Positions 44,740 to 53,695 of a stretch of DNA of 64,000 bases are shown in pieces. The DNA is taken from contig JAUXVN010000043.1 of assembly GCA_030684555.1 (NCBI GenBank), positions 22,628-86,627 of the forward strand. Reading direction: 5' to 3'. Each line of letters begins with the position of its first letter. Within the stretch, counting starts at the first letter, position 1. The position numbers and the translations under genes are program-made. The notes under the pieces are model-generated. The model made no database searches, had not been told where the DNA came from, and saw only the letters and a list, made by a program, of their open reading frames with translations. Origin of the DNA: Ignavibacteria bacterium (GTDB lineage Bacteria; Bacteroidota; Ignavibacteria; Ignavibacteriales; Ignavibacteriaceae).

Positions 44740-44929
44740 AAAATTCAAGACCTTCGAAGAAGCAAGACGTGATCTATGGGTAATGAATCCCGATGCTGAA
44801 TACTACAAAAGACTAATGGAATTTTACGAGTTTGCATCAAGATTCAGCAAACGAAAACACTTACGCGGAATCTTCAAATTCAAAACCATTGAAGAAGCTC
44901 AGGAACACCGACAAACACACCGATATTAA
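44732..44929 (+). CDS. Small partner protein of the nucleotidyltransferase
   Basis: A 65-residue basic protein (MIKKFKTFEEARRDLWVMNPDAEYYKRL..., ending GIFKFKTIEEAQEH). The two halves carry a similar K(F)KT(F/I)EEA motif. Small proteins of this type are often encoded next to AbiEii-like nucleotidyltransferases and probably form the second half of that module. The start lies inside the upstream gene, so translation is coupled. Confidence 0.65.
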   Translation: MIKKFKTFEEARRDLWVMNPDAEYYKRLMEFYEFASRFSKRKHLRGIFKFKTIEEAQEHRQTHRY

Positions 44930-44963
44930 AAACTACTCCCATCGCAACAAACATTTTCTGTGT

Positions 44964-45032
44964 TTCCTCTGCGTTTTCCACGTCTTTGCGAGAGATTGTT
45001 TTTTGTCTTCCTCTGCGTTCTCTGCGAGAAAT
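44964..45032. repeat. Dispersed repeat, tandem copies 4 and 5
   Basis: Two consecutive copies: TTCCTCTGCGTTTTCCACGT...GCGAGAGATTG (44964-44997) and CTTCCTCTGCGTTCTCTGCG followed by AGAAAT (45007-45032). It lies just before the leuS promoter. Confidence 0.6.
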
Positions 45033-45059
45033 AGTATTTGGTTTTCCCATCTCACTTCA

Positions 45060-45090
45060 TTTGATTTCCCTCACGATTTAGGTAAATTTA
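45060..45090 (+). promoter_or_regulatory. Promoter for leuS
   Basis: TTTG at 45060-45063, 19 bases, TAAATTTA at 45083-45090 (one mismatch to TAnnTTTG). The ATG of leuS is 36 bases further on. Confidence 0.6.
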
Positions 45091-45126
45091 TGCTTATATT
45101 TTTTCACAATCTGATAGATACTGATT

Positions 45127-47592
45127 ATGCGTTATCCCTTTCAAGAAGTTGAGTCCAAATGGCAAAAATATTGGGAAGATAATAAGGTTTACAAAACCGA
45201 TTTCTCTAAAACCGAAAATAAACTCTACACCCTTGTTATGTTCATTTATCCAAGTGGATCTAAATTACATTGCGGACACTGGTATAACTACGGGCCAACC
45301 GATTCATGGGCACGATTCAAAAAATTAAAAGGCTTCAACGTCTTTGAGCCGATGGGTTACGATGCATTTGGTTTACCCGCTGAAAACTACGCTATCAAAA
45401 CCGGCATTCATCCTTACGACAGCACAATGACCAATATTAAAGATATTCGTCAGCAGTTAAAGAAGATGGGTTGTATGTACGATTGGGATAATGAACTGAT
45501 GACATGCGTCCCCGAATACTACAAATGGAATCAATGGTTATTCTTACAGCTTCTCAAAAAAGGATTAGCCTACAGAAAAAATGCCCCCGTTAATTGGTGT
45601 ACATCATGTAAAACAGTCCTTGCAAACGAACAAGTCCTTGGCGATGGCACATGCGAACGATGCGGCTCATCCGTTATTCAAAAGAATTTGACTCAATGGT
45701 TTTTTAAGATAACCGATTATGCTGAGGAATTACTTCAAGGATTAGATACAATCAACTGGCCCGATAAAACAAAACTAATGCAGCGTAATTGGATCGGTAA
45801 GAGTGTAGGTGCAGAAGTCCACTTCAAAGTTGAAAATAGTGAAGAAGTAATTTCAGTTTTCACAACACGCCCCGATACATTATTCGGTGTAACCTATGTT
45901 GTTATTGCCCCCGAACATTCTTTGGTTGATAAACTGGTTACTTCAGAAAATAAATCTGCCGTTGATGAATATAGAGAATCAACAAGAAAACTAACAGAAA
46001 TAGAAAGAACCTCAACAGTAAAAGAAAAAACCGGTGTACCGCTTGGTACTTGTGCTATTAATCCTGTTAACGGTGAACGTGTACCGATTTGGATTGCAGA
46101 TTACGCCCTTCTAACATACGGAACAGGCTGTGTTATGGCTGTTCCCGGGCATGATGAACGTGATTTCGAATTCGCAACAAAGTATAATCTTCCTATAAGA
46201 AAAGTTATTCTTCAAGAAGGAACAGAAGAAACTGATGAATTAAAAGAAGCATTTACTGAAGTCGGGACTATGGTCAACTCGGCACAATTCAACGGTCTCC
46301 GTTCTGATGAAGGAAAATCTTCAATCATTAAATTTCTTGAAGAAAATAATACCGGTAAAAGTAAAATAAATTTCCGCTTACGTGATTGGCTTATTTCCCG
46401 TCAACGATATTGGGGAACGCCTATTCCGATTATTCATTGTCCGAATTGCGGTGAAGTTCCTGTCCCCGAAGATCAGCTTCCGGTTGAACTTCCATATGAT
46501 GTAGAGTTTAAGCCTGCAGGAGAATCTCCCCTTGCAGCAAACGAAAAGTTCATTAATGCCAAATGTCCCAAATGCGGTGCAGATGCAAAACGCGATCCCG
46601 ATACGATGGATACTTTTGTCGATTCAAGCTGGTATTATTTCCGTTACTTAAATCCGAAAATATCGGATGCAATTTTTGATAAAGAATTAACCGATAAGTT
46701 TGTTCCTGTCGATATGTATGTCGGTGGTGCAGAGCATGCAACAATGCATTTACTCTATTCAAGATTCATCCATAAGTTTATGCGCGATATTGGATTAACC
46801 AATTCCAATGAACCATTCCAAACTCTCGTACATCAGGGAACCATTACAAATTCCGGCGCAAAGATGTCTAAGTCGAAAGGGAATGTTGTTAATCCCGATG
46901 ACTTCACAAAAAATGTCGGTAACGATGTTTTCAGGTTATACTTGATGTTCATGGGACCCTATGAACAAGGGGGTGATTGGAGCGATAAAGGAATTTCCGG
47001 CACCGAACGATTTGTGCAGCGTGTTTATGATCTTTTTATGAATCACGAAAATGTAGCAAAAGAATTTTCTGCAAAAGAGAAATACGATCTTTCAACTTTA
47101 ACAGATGTTGAAAAAACCATTTACAGAAAAATAAATCAAACTATAGCCAAAGTCGAAGTTGAATTACAGCACTTCAGATTTAACACTGCAATAGCAAGTA
47201 TGATGGAATTAATAAATGAATTAAAATCTTTACCTCATTGCAGTAAAGAAATTCAATCTTACACATTAAACAGATTTGCGGTTATATTGGCTCCTCTCGC
47301 TCCTCATCTATCAGAAGAATGCTGGGAAAAAGTCGGTAACGATAATTCATTATTTAAATCCCCGGTTTGGTTTGAAGCAGATAAAGATGCACTAATTGAA
47401 GAGATTGCAAATATCGCAGTTCAAATTAACGGCAAGCTTCGCGCTACAATCGAAGCCCCTACAAACAGCGAAGTTGAGGAAGTTAAAAGAATCGCTTATG
47501 CCGATGAACGTGTAAAGAAATGGTTTGAAGATAAAACTATCGTTAAAGAAATCTTCGTTAAGAATAAAATTCTTAATGTGGTAGTTAAGTAG
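45127..47592 (+). CDS. leuS: Leucine--tRNA ligase LeuS
   Basis: Class I aminoacyl-tRNA synthetase that charges tRNA-Leu. The 821 residues contain the HIGH-type motif SKLHCGHWYNYGP (about 44-56), a zinc-knuckle-like segment with CTSC and CERC (about 158-178), the CP1 editing domain with TTRPDTLFGVTYVV (about 248-261), the catalytic SWYYFRY region and KMSKSKGN (about 579-586), and the anticodon-binding C-terminal domain. The length is normal. The start at the first ATG (MRYPFQEVESKWQKYWE) matches the family. Confidence 0.97.
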   Translation: MRYPFQEVESKWQKYWEDNKVYKTDFSKTENKLYTLVMFIYPSGSKLHCGHWYNYGPTDSWARFKKLKGFNVFEPMGYDAFGLPAENYAIKTGIHPYDSTMTNIKDIRQQLKKMGCMYDWDNELMTCVPEYYKWNQWLFLQLLKKGLAYRKNAPVNWCTSCKTVLANEQVLGDGTCERCGSSVIQKNLTQWFFKITDYAEELLQGLDTINWPDKTKLMQRNWIGKSVGAEVHFKVENSEEVISVFTTRPDTLFGVTYVVIAPEHSLVDKLVTSENKSAVDEYRESTRKLTEIERTSTVKEKTGVPLGTCAINPVNGERVPIWIADYALLTYGTGCVMAVPGHDERDFEFATKYNLPIRKVILQEGTEETDELKEAFTEVGTMVNSAQFNGLRSDEGKSSIIKFLEENNTGKSKINFRLRDWLISRQRYWGTPIPIIHCPNCGEVPVPEDQLPVELPYDVEFKPAGESPLAANEKFINAKCPKCGADAKRDPDTMDTFVDSSWYYFRYLNPKISDAIFDKELTDKFVPVDMYVGGAEHATMHLLYSRFIHKFMRDIGLTNSNEPFQTLVHQGTITNSGAKMSKSKGNVVNPDDFTKNVGNDVFRLYLMFMGPYEQGGDWSDKGISGTERFVQRVYDLFMNHENVAKEFSAKEKYDLSTLTDVEKTIYRKINQTIAKVEVELQHFRFNTAIASMMELINELKSLPHCSKEIQSYTLNRFAVILAPLAPHLSEECWEKVGNDNSLFKSPVWFEADKDALIEEIANIAVQINGKLRATIEAPTNSEVEEVKRIAYADERVKKWFEDKTIVKEIFVKNKILNVVVK

Positions 47593-47593
47593 A

Positions 47594-47624
47594 TTGATAA
47601 TGTTTGTTACGCATAGTATCTTTG
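47594..47624 (+). promoter_or_regulatory. Promoter for mazEF
   Basis: TTG at 47594-47596, 20 bases, TATCTTTG at 47617-47624 (exact TAnnTTTG). The antitoxin ATG follows at 47652, so mazEF (and perhaps serS) can be transcribed independently of leuS. Confidence 0.55.
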
Positions 47625-47651
47625 TTGTAGAAACATTTTATTAGGATAAAA

Positions 47652-47894
47652 ATGAAAGTTAAAGTTCAGAAATGGGGAAATAGTTTGGCTTTGCGTATTC
47701 CGAAAGCTTTTGCTTATCAATCTAATATACGTGAGAATGAGTTTGTAAATGTTTCCCTCGAAGATGATAAGATTGTAGTTGAACCGATAAAAGAAAAAGA
47801 GTTTACTCTTGAAGAAATGGTATCTGCAATAACTAAAAATAATCTTCATACAGAAGTAAGCTCAGGAAGTAAAGCCGGAAAAGAAGTTTGGTAA
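47652..47894 (+). CDS. mazE: AbrB/MazE-type antitoxin
   Basis: An 80-residue protein with a SpoVT/AbrB swapped-hairpin DNA-binding domain: MKVKVQKWGNSLALRIPKAFA then VNVSLEDDKIVVEPIK. The C-terminal tail (about 50-80, LEEMVSAITKNNLHTE) is the likely toxin-binding part. MazE neutralises MazF and represses its own promoter. Its end overlaps the toxin gene by 7 bases. Confidence 0.92.
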   Translation: MKVKVQKWGNSLALRIPKAFAYQSNIRENEFVNVSLEDDKIVVEPIKEKEFTLEEMVSAITKNNLHTEVSSGSKAGKEVW

Positions 47895-48253
47895 AAGTTC
47901 AAAAGTATATTCCGGCTAAAGGTGATATTGTCTGGCTCGACTTTAATCCTCAATCGGGACACGAGCAGGCAGGGCGCAGACCCGCTCTAGTTATTTCACC
48001 AATTCACTATAACGAGAAAACCGATTTAGCTATTTTCTGTCCTATTACCAGCCAGGTTAAAGGTTATCCTTTCGAAGTAAATCTTCCTGATGGATTTCCT
48101 GTTTCCGGCGTTATTTTATCTGATCAAATTAAAAGTCTTGACTGGAAGGTGCGCAACGCAGAATTTATTTGTAATCTTCCCGATCAACTTTTATCAGAAA
48201 CCTTAAACAAACTAAATGTGCTAATAAATAATTCATTAAATAAAAGAGTATAG
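47888..48253 (+). CDS. mazF: MazF-type endoribonuclease toxin
   Basis: Sequence-specific mRNA-cleaving toxin, 121 residues. It has the family hallmarks GDIVWLDFNPQSGHEQAGRRPALVIS (about 13-38, including the catalytic arginine of GRRPALV), ITSQVKGYPFEV and VILSDQIKSLDW (about 76-87). The start is TTG at 47888, overlapping mazE. All recognised active-site positions seem intact, so it is probably functional. Confidence 0.93.
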   Translation: MVKVQKYIPAKGDIVWLDFNPQSGHEQAGRRPALVISPIHYNEKTDLAIFCPITSQVKGYPFEVNLPDGFPVSGVILSDQIKSLDWKVRNAEFICNLPDQLLSETLNKLNVLINNSLNKRV

Positions 48254-48280
48254 AAATTCCTTTAGGAGTATGGAGAATAA

Positions 48281-49558
48281 ATGTTAGATGTTAAATTAAT
48301 CCGCGAAAATCCTGAACTTGTACGACAAGGATTATTAAATAAAAATGCAAAAGATATTGTTTCTGAAGTTCTTGCAGTTGATGAAGAACGAAGACAATTA
48401 ATTCTTAGAACTGATGAATTAAAATCGAAGCGTAACCAGGTTTCTGCTAAAATTCCGCAAATGAAAAAAGCAGGCGAAGATACCACACTGCTTCTTGCAG
48501 AAATGAAACTTGTTTCCGATGAGATTACACAACTCGATATTACTCTTCGCGAGAAAGAAGAAGTATTGGAAGAAATTTTACGTTACACCCCCAATCTTTC
48601 ACACTCTTCTGTTCCGGTCGGTAAAACAGCGGAAGAAAATGTTGAAACCAAACAATGGCTTCCTGAAGGTTTTTCTTTTGAGAATGATTTCAAACCTCTC
48701 GATCATATTCAACTCGGGAAGAAGTTAAAAATCCTTGACTTCGAGCGTGGCACTAAAATCTCAGGTTCAGGTTTTCCATTATACATTGGCAAAGGGGCAA
48801 CTCTTGAAAGAGCATTAATTAATTTCATGCTTGATTATCATCTTCAACATCATGGTTATTCGGAAGTAATGCCGCCGATATTAGTAAATCGTGAATCGAT
48901 GAAGGGAACGGGACAAATTCCGAAGATGGAAGAAGATATGTACTTAATCGAAAAAGATGGTTTATATCCGATACCAACCGCAGAAGTTCCGATTACAAAT
49001 ATTCATCGAGATGAAATTCTTACCGAAAAAGAACTGCCGGTAAAATATGTCGGTTATTCTCCATGCTTCAGAAGGGAAGCCGGTTCTTACGGAAAAGATT
49101 CAAAAGGATTTTTACGCGTTCATCAATTTAATAAAGTTGAAATGGTTAAATTTGTAAAACCTGAAACTTCTTACGATGAATTGGAGTTATTAGTAAAAGA
49201 TGCAGAGGATATTCTCCAGGCATTGAAAGTTCCATATAGATTATTATTATTGTGTACGGGCGATTTAAGTTTTTCAGCGGCTAAATGTTACGATATCGAA
49301 ACATGGTCTCCTGCAGAAAATAAATGGCTTGAAGCCTCGTCATGCAGTAACTTTGAGGCATTCCAGGCAAGAAGGGCAAATATAAGATTCAGAAGAGAAG
49401 AGACTAAAAAACCTGAATATCTTCATACATTAAACGGGAGCGGATTAGCCACAAGTCGTTTAATGATTTCGATTCTTGAAAATAATCAAACACCTGAAGG
49501 AAAAATTGTTGTTCCTAAAGTGCTTCAAAAATATACCGGTTTCGAGATTATCGATTAA
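48281..49558 (+). CDS. serS: Serine--tRNA ligase SerS
   Basis: Class II synthetase charging tRNA-Ser (and tRNA-Sec). The N-terminal long coiled-coil arm (about 25-105) is followed by the catalytic core: motif 2 SPCFRREAGSYGKDSKGFLRVHQF (about 263-286) and motif 3 LNGSGLATSRLMISILEN (about 386-403). The 425-residue length is normal. An AGGAG site precedes the ATG. It follows mazF by 27 bases. Confidence 0.97.
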   Translation: MLDVKLIRENPELVRQGLLNKNAKDIVSEVLAVDEERRQLILRTDELKSKRNQVSAKIPQMKKAGEDTTLLLAEMKLVSDEITQLDITLREKEEVLEEILRYTPNLSHSSVPVGKTAEENVETKQWLPEGFSFENDFKPLDHIQLGKKLKILDFERGTKISGSGFPLYIGKGATLERALINFMLDYHLQHHGYSEVMPPILVNRESMKGTGQIPKMEEDMYLIEKDGLYPIPTAEVPITNIHRDEILTEKELPVKYVGYSPCFRREAGSYGKDSKGFLRVHQFNKVEMVKFVKPETSYDELELLVKDAEDILQALKVPYRLLLLCTGDLSFSAAKCYDIETWSPAENKWLEASSCSNFEAFQARRANIRFRREETKKPEYLHTLNGSGLATSRLMISILENNQTPEGKIVVPKVLQKYTGFEIID

Positions 49559-49576
49559 GAATTAGAAAGTATATCT

Positions 49577-49642
49577 GCCACCAAGTCTCTAAGGCACAAA
49601 GGTTGTATTAAATTATCTTGGTGTCTTGGTGCCTTAGTGGCA
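49577..49642. repeat. Imperfect inverted dispersed repeat
   Basis: GCCACCAAGTCTCTAAGGCAC (split as GCCACCAAG and CTCTAAGGCAC) faces GTGCCTTAGTGGC at the right end, giving an imperfect hairpin of about 65 bases between serS and the ABC genes. It could serve as a terminator or be a mobile repeat. No coding capacity. Confidence 0.5.
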
Positions 49643-49701
49643 ATTATTAATCAACAGAGTTTTAGTTTTATTTAATACCATCCGGGCAAGACAAGAATTT
49701 G

Positions 49702-51450
49702 ATGACAAATCTTTTCACATTAAAGAAATACTTTCTTCGTTATAAATGGAAGATTGTACTTGGAATTATATTCATTCTCCTTTCCAATGCGGGAACGGTT
49801 TATGTTCCTCTCATTATTAAGGATTCAATTAACGAACTTCAAAGCACTCTGCATCAGGAGTCTATAACGCGTTATGCAATTCTGATAATTGTTGCCTCTC
49901 TTTTTTCGGGAATTTTTAGATTTTTAATTCGTCAAACAATTATTGTTGTTTCACGAGAAATTGAATATGATTTACGCGGTGATTTTTGGAGTCATATTCA
50001 ACAACTTCCGTTAAGGTATTTTCAAAACACTGCAACCGGAAATATTATGGCGCATGCAACCAATGATATCAATGCAGTGCGCATGTTTATTGGTCCCGCA
50101 GTAATGTATTCAATCGATACTATTATTCGTTTAGTTATTGTTGTTGTAATTATGGTAACAATAAGTCCGATTGTAACTCTTTATGCGCTGCTTCCGTTAC
50201 CTCTTCTCTCAATTCTTGTCTATTTTGTAGGAAAGAAAATACATGAACGTTTTACTCTCATTCAGGAAAAGTTTTCTGAATTAACAACCAAAGCGCAAGA
50301 GAATTTTTCGGGAATACGTGTTGTTAAATCATACGTCCGAGAAGAAAACGAAATAGATTCCTTCAAAGTGTTGAGCAAAGAATATCTTCAAAAGAACATG
50401 CATCTTGTAAAACTGCAGGCATTATTTCAGCCGATATTATTTTTAGTTACAGGTCTATCTGTAATCATTGTAATGTGGTCAGGTGGTGTTAGTGTAATCG
50501 AAAAAGAACTTTTACTTGGTGATATAACAGCACTAATAATTTATCTCGGTATTTTAACATGGCCAATGATAGCATTCGGATGGGTTGTAAATATTATTCA
50601 GCAAGCCGAAGCTAGCATGAAACGATTGAACAAAATATTCAATGAGCCTTATGATATTGAAGATACAGCGGATACTAATAATACGATTGACAAAATAAAG
50701 GGCGAAATAACTTTTAAAAATGTCTCGTTTAGATATAATCCAAACTCTCCCGAAATTTTGGAGAAGATTGATTTAACTATTCCATCAGGGACTTCGTTAG
50801 CTATTATGGGACATACAGGAAGCGGTAAAACTTCATTCGTCAATTTAATTCCGCGTCTTTATGATGTAACCGATGGAGAGATCTTAATTGATGGTCATTC
50901 AATTAAAACAATTCCTCTTTCTGTTTTAAGAAACAATATTGGATTAGTTCAACAAGAAACATTTCTTTTTTCCGATTCATTATTAAACAACCTTGGCTAT
51001 GGGATGAGAGATCCTGATAAAGAAAATATTCTTAAAGCAGCCCGGATAGCTCAATTTGATAAAGATGTAAAAGAGTTTCCAAATCAATATGAAACAATAA
51101 TCGGTGAAAGAGGTATAACCTTATCCGGTGGACAAAAACAAAGGGCAACTCTTACAAGAGCTTTGGCAATTGATCCCCAAATTCTTATTCTTGATGATTC
51201 TTTCTCGGCAGTTGATACAAATACCGAAGAAGAAATATTAAGAAATCTAAAATCGTTTATGAAAGAAAGAACCAGCATAATTATTAGTCATAGAGTATCA
51301 ACGGTAAAAGATGCAGATAAAATAATTGTTCTTGATAAAGGTAAAATTGCGGAAGCCGGTTCACATAATGAATTGATAACGCTTAATGGAATTTATGCAG
51401 ACATCTATTACAAGCAGCTTCTTGAAAAAGAACTCGAAGAAATAAACTAA
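49702..51450 (+). CDS. ABC exporter half-transporter, degenerate ATPase site subunit
   Basis: A 582-residue half-transporter with six transmembrane helices (about 18-300) and a C-terminal nucleotide-binding domain. Walker A GHTGSGKTS (about 370), intact signature LSGGQKQR (about 474-481), Walker B ILILDDSFS (about 494), where the catalytic glutamate is aspartate, and H-loop ISHRVSTV. With the next gene it forms a heterodimer of the TM287/288 or BmrCD type. Substrates of such exporters are lipids, peptides or drugs; which one applies here is unknown. The ATG at 49702 is preferred. Confidence 0.92.
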   Translation: MTNLFTLKKYFLRYKWKIVLGIIFILLSNAGTVYVPLIIKDSINELQSTLHQESITRYAILIIVASLFSGIFRFLIRQTIIVVSREIEYDLRGDFWSHIQQLPLRYFQNTATGNIMAHATNDINAVRMFIGPAVMYSIDTIIRLVIVVVIMVTISPIVTLYALLPLPLLSILVYFVGKKIHERFTLIQEKFSELTTKAQENFSGIRVVKSYVREENEIDSFKVLSKEYLQKNMHLVKLQALFQPILFLVTGLSVIIVMWSGGVSVIEKELLLGDITALIIYLGILTWPMIAFGWVVNIIQQAEASMKRLNKIFNEPYDIEDTADTNNTIDKIKGEITFKNVSFRYNPNSPEILEKIDLTIPSGTSLAIMGHTGSGKTSFVNLIPRLYDVTDGEILIDGHSIKTIPLSVLRNNIGLVQQETFLFSDSLLNNLGYGMRDPDKENILKAARIAQFDKDVKEFPNQYETIIGERGITLSGGQKQRATLTRALAIDPQILILDDSFSAVDTNTEEEILRNLKSFMKERTSIIISHRVSTVKDADKIIVLDKGKIAEAGSHNELITLNGIYADIYYKQLLEKELEEIN

Positions 51451-51470
51451 AAGTTGTAACACGGAAATAT

Positions 51471-53258
51471 ATGGCACAAGATACCAAATCAGATGACGAA
51501 ATACTCGGTAAAGCATACGACGCAAAATTAATGAAGCGTCTGCTTGGTTATGTTAAACCATACAAGAAATATGTTATAGCCGCCATAGTATTGAATATTA
51601 TTGTTGCCGCACTCGGACCTCTGCGCCCTTACTTAACTAAAATTGCAGTTGACGATTATATTGTAAACAGTGACTTTAACGGATTATTTTATATTACCCT
51701 TGCTCTGTTTGGTTCGCTGGTTTTTCAATCGGTGATGCAATATTTTCTTACTTACTACACGCAGTATCTCGGACAAAAAACCATTTACGATCTTCGCGTT
51801 AAACTATTTTCTCATACACAAAGACTTGCCGCAAAATTTTTCGACAAAACTCCAATCGGAAGAATAGTTACTCGGGTAACTAATGATATTGAATCATTAA
51901 ACGAACTCTTTTCATCTGGAATTGTAATGGTATTCAGTGATGTCTTCATAATACTGTGGATACTGGGTTTTATGTTCTTCCTTGATTGGCGGTTATCTCT
52001 TGTTTCACTTTCTGTATTACCGATATTGATTTACGGAACATTTCTTTTCAGAAAAAAAGTACGCGAAAGTTACCGCGATGTAAGGTTTCATCTTGCAAGA
52101 TTGAATTCCTATATGCAGGAGCATGTAACCGGAATTTCAGTAGTTCAAATATTCCATAAGCAAAAAGATGAGATGAAAAACTTTTCATCTATTAACCAGG
52201 ATCATACAACAGCGAATATTAATTCGATATTTTATTATGCAATCTTTTATCCTGCTGTGGAATTAATAAGTTCGGCGGCTATAAGTTTAATTATATGGTA
52301 CGGCGGCGGTGAAATTATTCAACAGAATTTGTCACTCGGAGTTCTTTTCGCATTCATTCAATATACAGAAATGTTTTTCAGACCGATTCGGGATCTTTCC
52401 GAAAAGTATAATATAATGCAAACAGCAATGGCTTCTTCTGAAAGAATTTTTAAGCTGCTTGATAACGATACAGTTATTAAAAATCCGGATAATCCCGTTT
52501 TACTAAATTCTGTTAAAGGAAAAATCGAATTCAAAGATGTTTCTTTCGCTTATAATGAAGAAGATTATGTATTAAAGAATATTTCCCTTCAAATAAATCC
52601 CGGAGAAACGGTTGCCATTGTAGGCGCAACAGGAGCGGGTAAAACGAGTATCATTAATATTTTAACCCGCTTTTATGATATTAGCAAAGGGAAAATTTGT
52701 CTTGATGGAATTAATATTCAATCACTTGATAAGCGTAAATTAAGAAAATATATATCGGTGGTATTGCAAGACGTGTTTCTGTTTTCGGGAACCATTCGTT
52801 CAAATATTACAATGAATAATCCAGATATTAGTGACGATAAAATGATGGAAGCTGCTAAACTCGTTGGGGCAGATCGTTTTATAAATAATCTTCCATTGAA
52901 ATATGATGAACCGGTTAAGGAACGTGGCGCAACTTTAAGCGTTGGACAAAAACAATTAATCTCGTTTGCGCGGGCACTCGCCTATAATCCGCAAATCCTT
53001 ATTTTGGACGAGGCGACTTCGAGTGTTGATACCGAAACCGAAATACTCATTCAAAGGGCTATAGAAAAATTGCTGGTGGGAAGAACCGCCATAGTAATCG
53101 CACATAGATTATCTACTATACAAAACGCTGATAAAATAATAGTGATGCACAAAGGTGAGATTAAAGAAATCGGTAATCATCAAGAATTGCTAACAAAGAA
53201 GGGTATTTATTATAAGCTCTATCAATTGCAGTATAAGGATCAAGAAGTTATCGTTTAG
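51471..53258 (+). CDS. ABC exporter half-transporter, catalytic-site subunit
   Basis: A 595-residue partner of the preceding half-transporter: six helices (about 35-320) and a nucleotide-binding domain with Walker A GATGAGKTS (about 385), a changed signature LSVGQKQL (about 489-496), a complete Walker B ILILDEATSSVD and H-loop IAHRLSTI. The changed signature faces the other subunit's degenerate Walker B, so the pair has one active and one degenerate ATP site. It is 20 bases downstream, so co-translated. Confidence 0.93.
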   Translation: MAQDTKSDDEILGKAYDAKLMKRLLGYVKPYKKYVIAAIVLNIIVAALGPLRPYLTKIAVDDYIVNSDFNGLFYITLALFGSLVFQSVMQYFLTYYTQYLGQKTIYDLRVKLFSHTQRLAAKFFDKTPIGRIVTRVTNDIESLNELFSSGIVMVFSDVFIILWILGFMFFLDWRLSLVSLSVLPILIYGTFLFRKKVRESYRDVRFHLARLNSYMQEHVTGISVVQIFHKQKDEMKNFSSINQDHTTANINSIFYYAIFYPAVELISSAAISLIIWYGGGEIIQQNLSLGVLFAFIQYTEMFFRPIRDLSEKYNIMQTAMASSERIFKLLDNDTVIKNPDNPVLLNSVKGKIEFKDVSFAYNEEDYVLKNISLQINPGETVAIVGATGAGKTSIINILTRFYDISKGKICLDGINIQSLDKRKLRKYISVVLQDVFLFSGTIRSNITMNNPDISDDKMMEAAKLVGADRFINNLPLKYDEPVKERGATLSVGQKQLISFARALAYNPQILILDEATSSVDTETEILIQRAIEKLLVGRTAIVIAHRLSTIQNADKIIVMHKGEIKEIGNHQELLTKKGIYYKLYQLQYKDQEVIV

Positions 53259-53261
53259 TTT

Positions 53262-53462
53262 CTACTCCTTTGATTTGGCTTTAACAATCCTACAAACTCT
53301 TTGAAGTCCTTGCTGAACATCTTCGTTCCCTTTCATCAAAGTAATATACTGTTGCCGAAAAATCTCAACTGCCTCAATTTTTTCCTCATCGGAAGCATTC
53401 CTCCAGTAATCAGATCCCTTTTCAGGTTCACTTCGCTTTTTTATATTTAAGACTTTCTTCAT
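53262..53462 (-). CDS. Small protein of AbiEii/nucleotidyltransferase-partner type
   Basis: A 66-residue protein with SDYWRNASDEEKIEAVEIFRQQYI and a terminal LQRVCRIVKAKSKE. The pattern SDYW...EE.I.A.E..R.QY...LQRV.RIV is familiar from small proteins found beside nucleotidyltransferase toxin-like genes. Here it stands alone, convergent with the ABC operon with only a few bases between stops, so it may be an orphaned half of such a module. The start is taken at MKKVLN; no function is established. Confidence 0.6.
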   Translation of the reverse strand: MKKVLNIKKRSEPEKGSDYWRNASDEEKIEAVEIFRQQYITLMKGNEDVQQGLQRVCRIVKAKSKE

Positions 53463-53695
53463 CGCTTGCACTTTAATTTATTAATATCTTTTGCATAACA
53501 ATTTACTAATTCCACCTGCTGAAGTAAACATAAATATTGTTAGTCGTCTTAGCTTATTTAACGAATTCAAGTGAGGATAAATTTAGAAAACATCATGTTA
53601 TTATCTCAGAATACTTTCTCTTATATTTGGGACAAGCAATTCTAATCCAATATAAATAGTTTTTCTAAATTGTAAAAAGTTTTAGGAGGTTCTTT

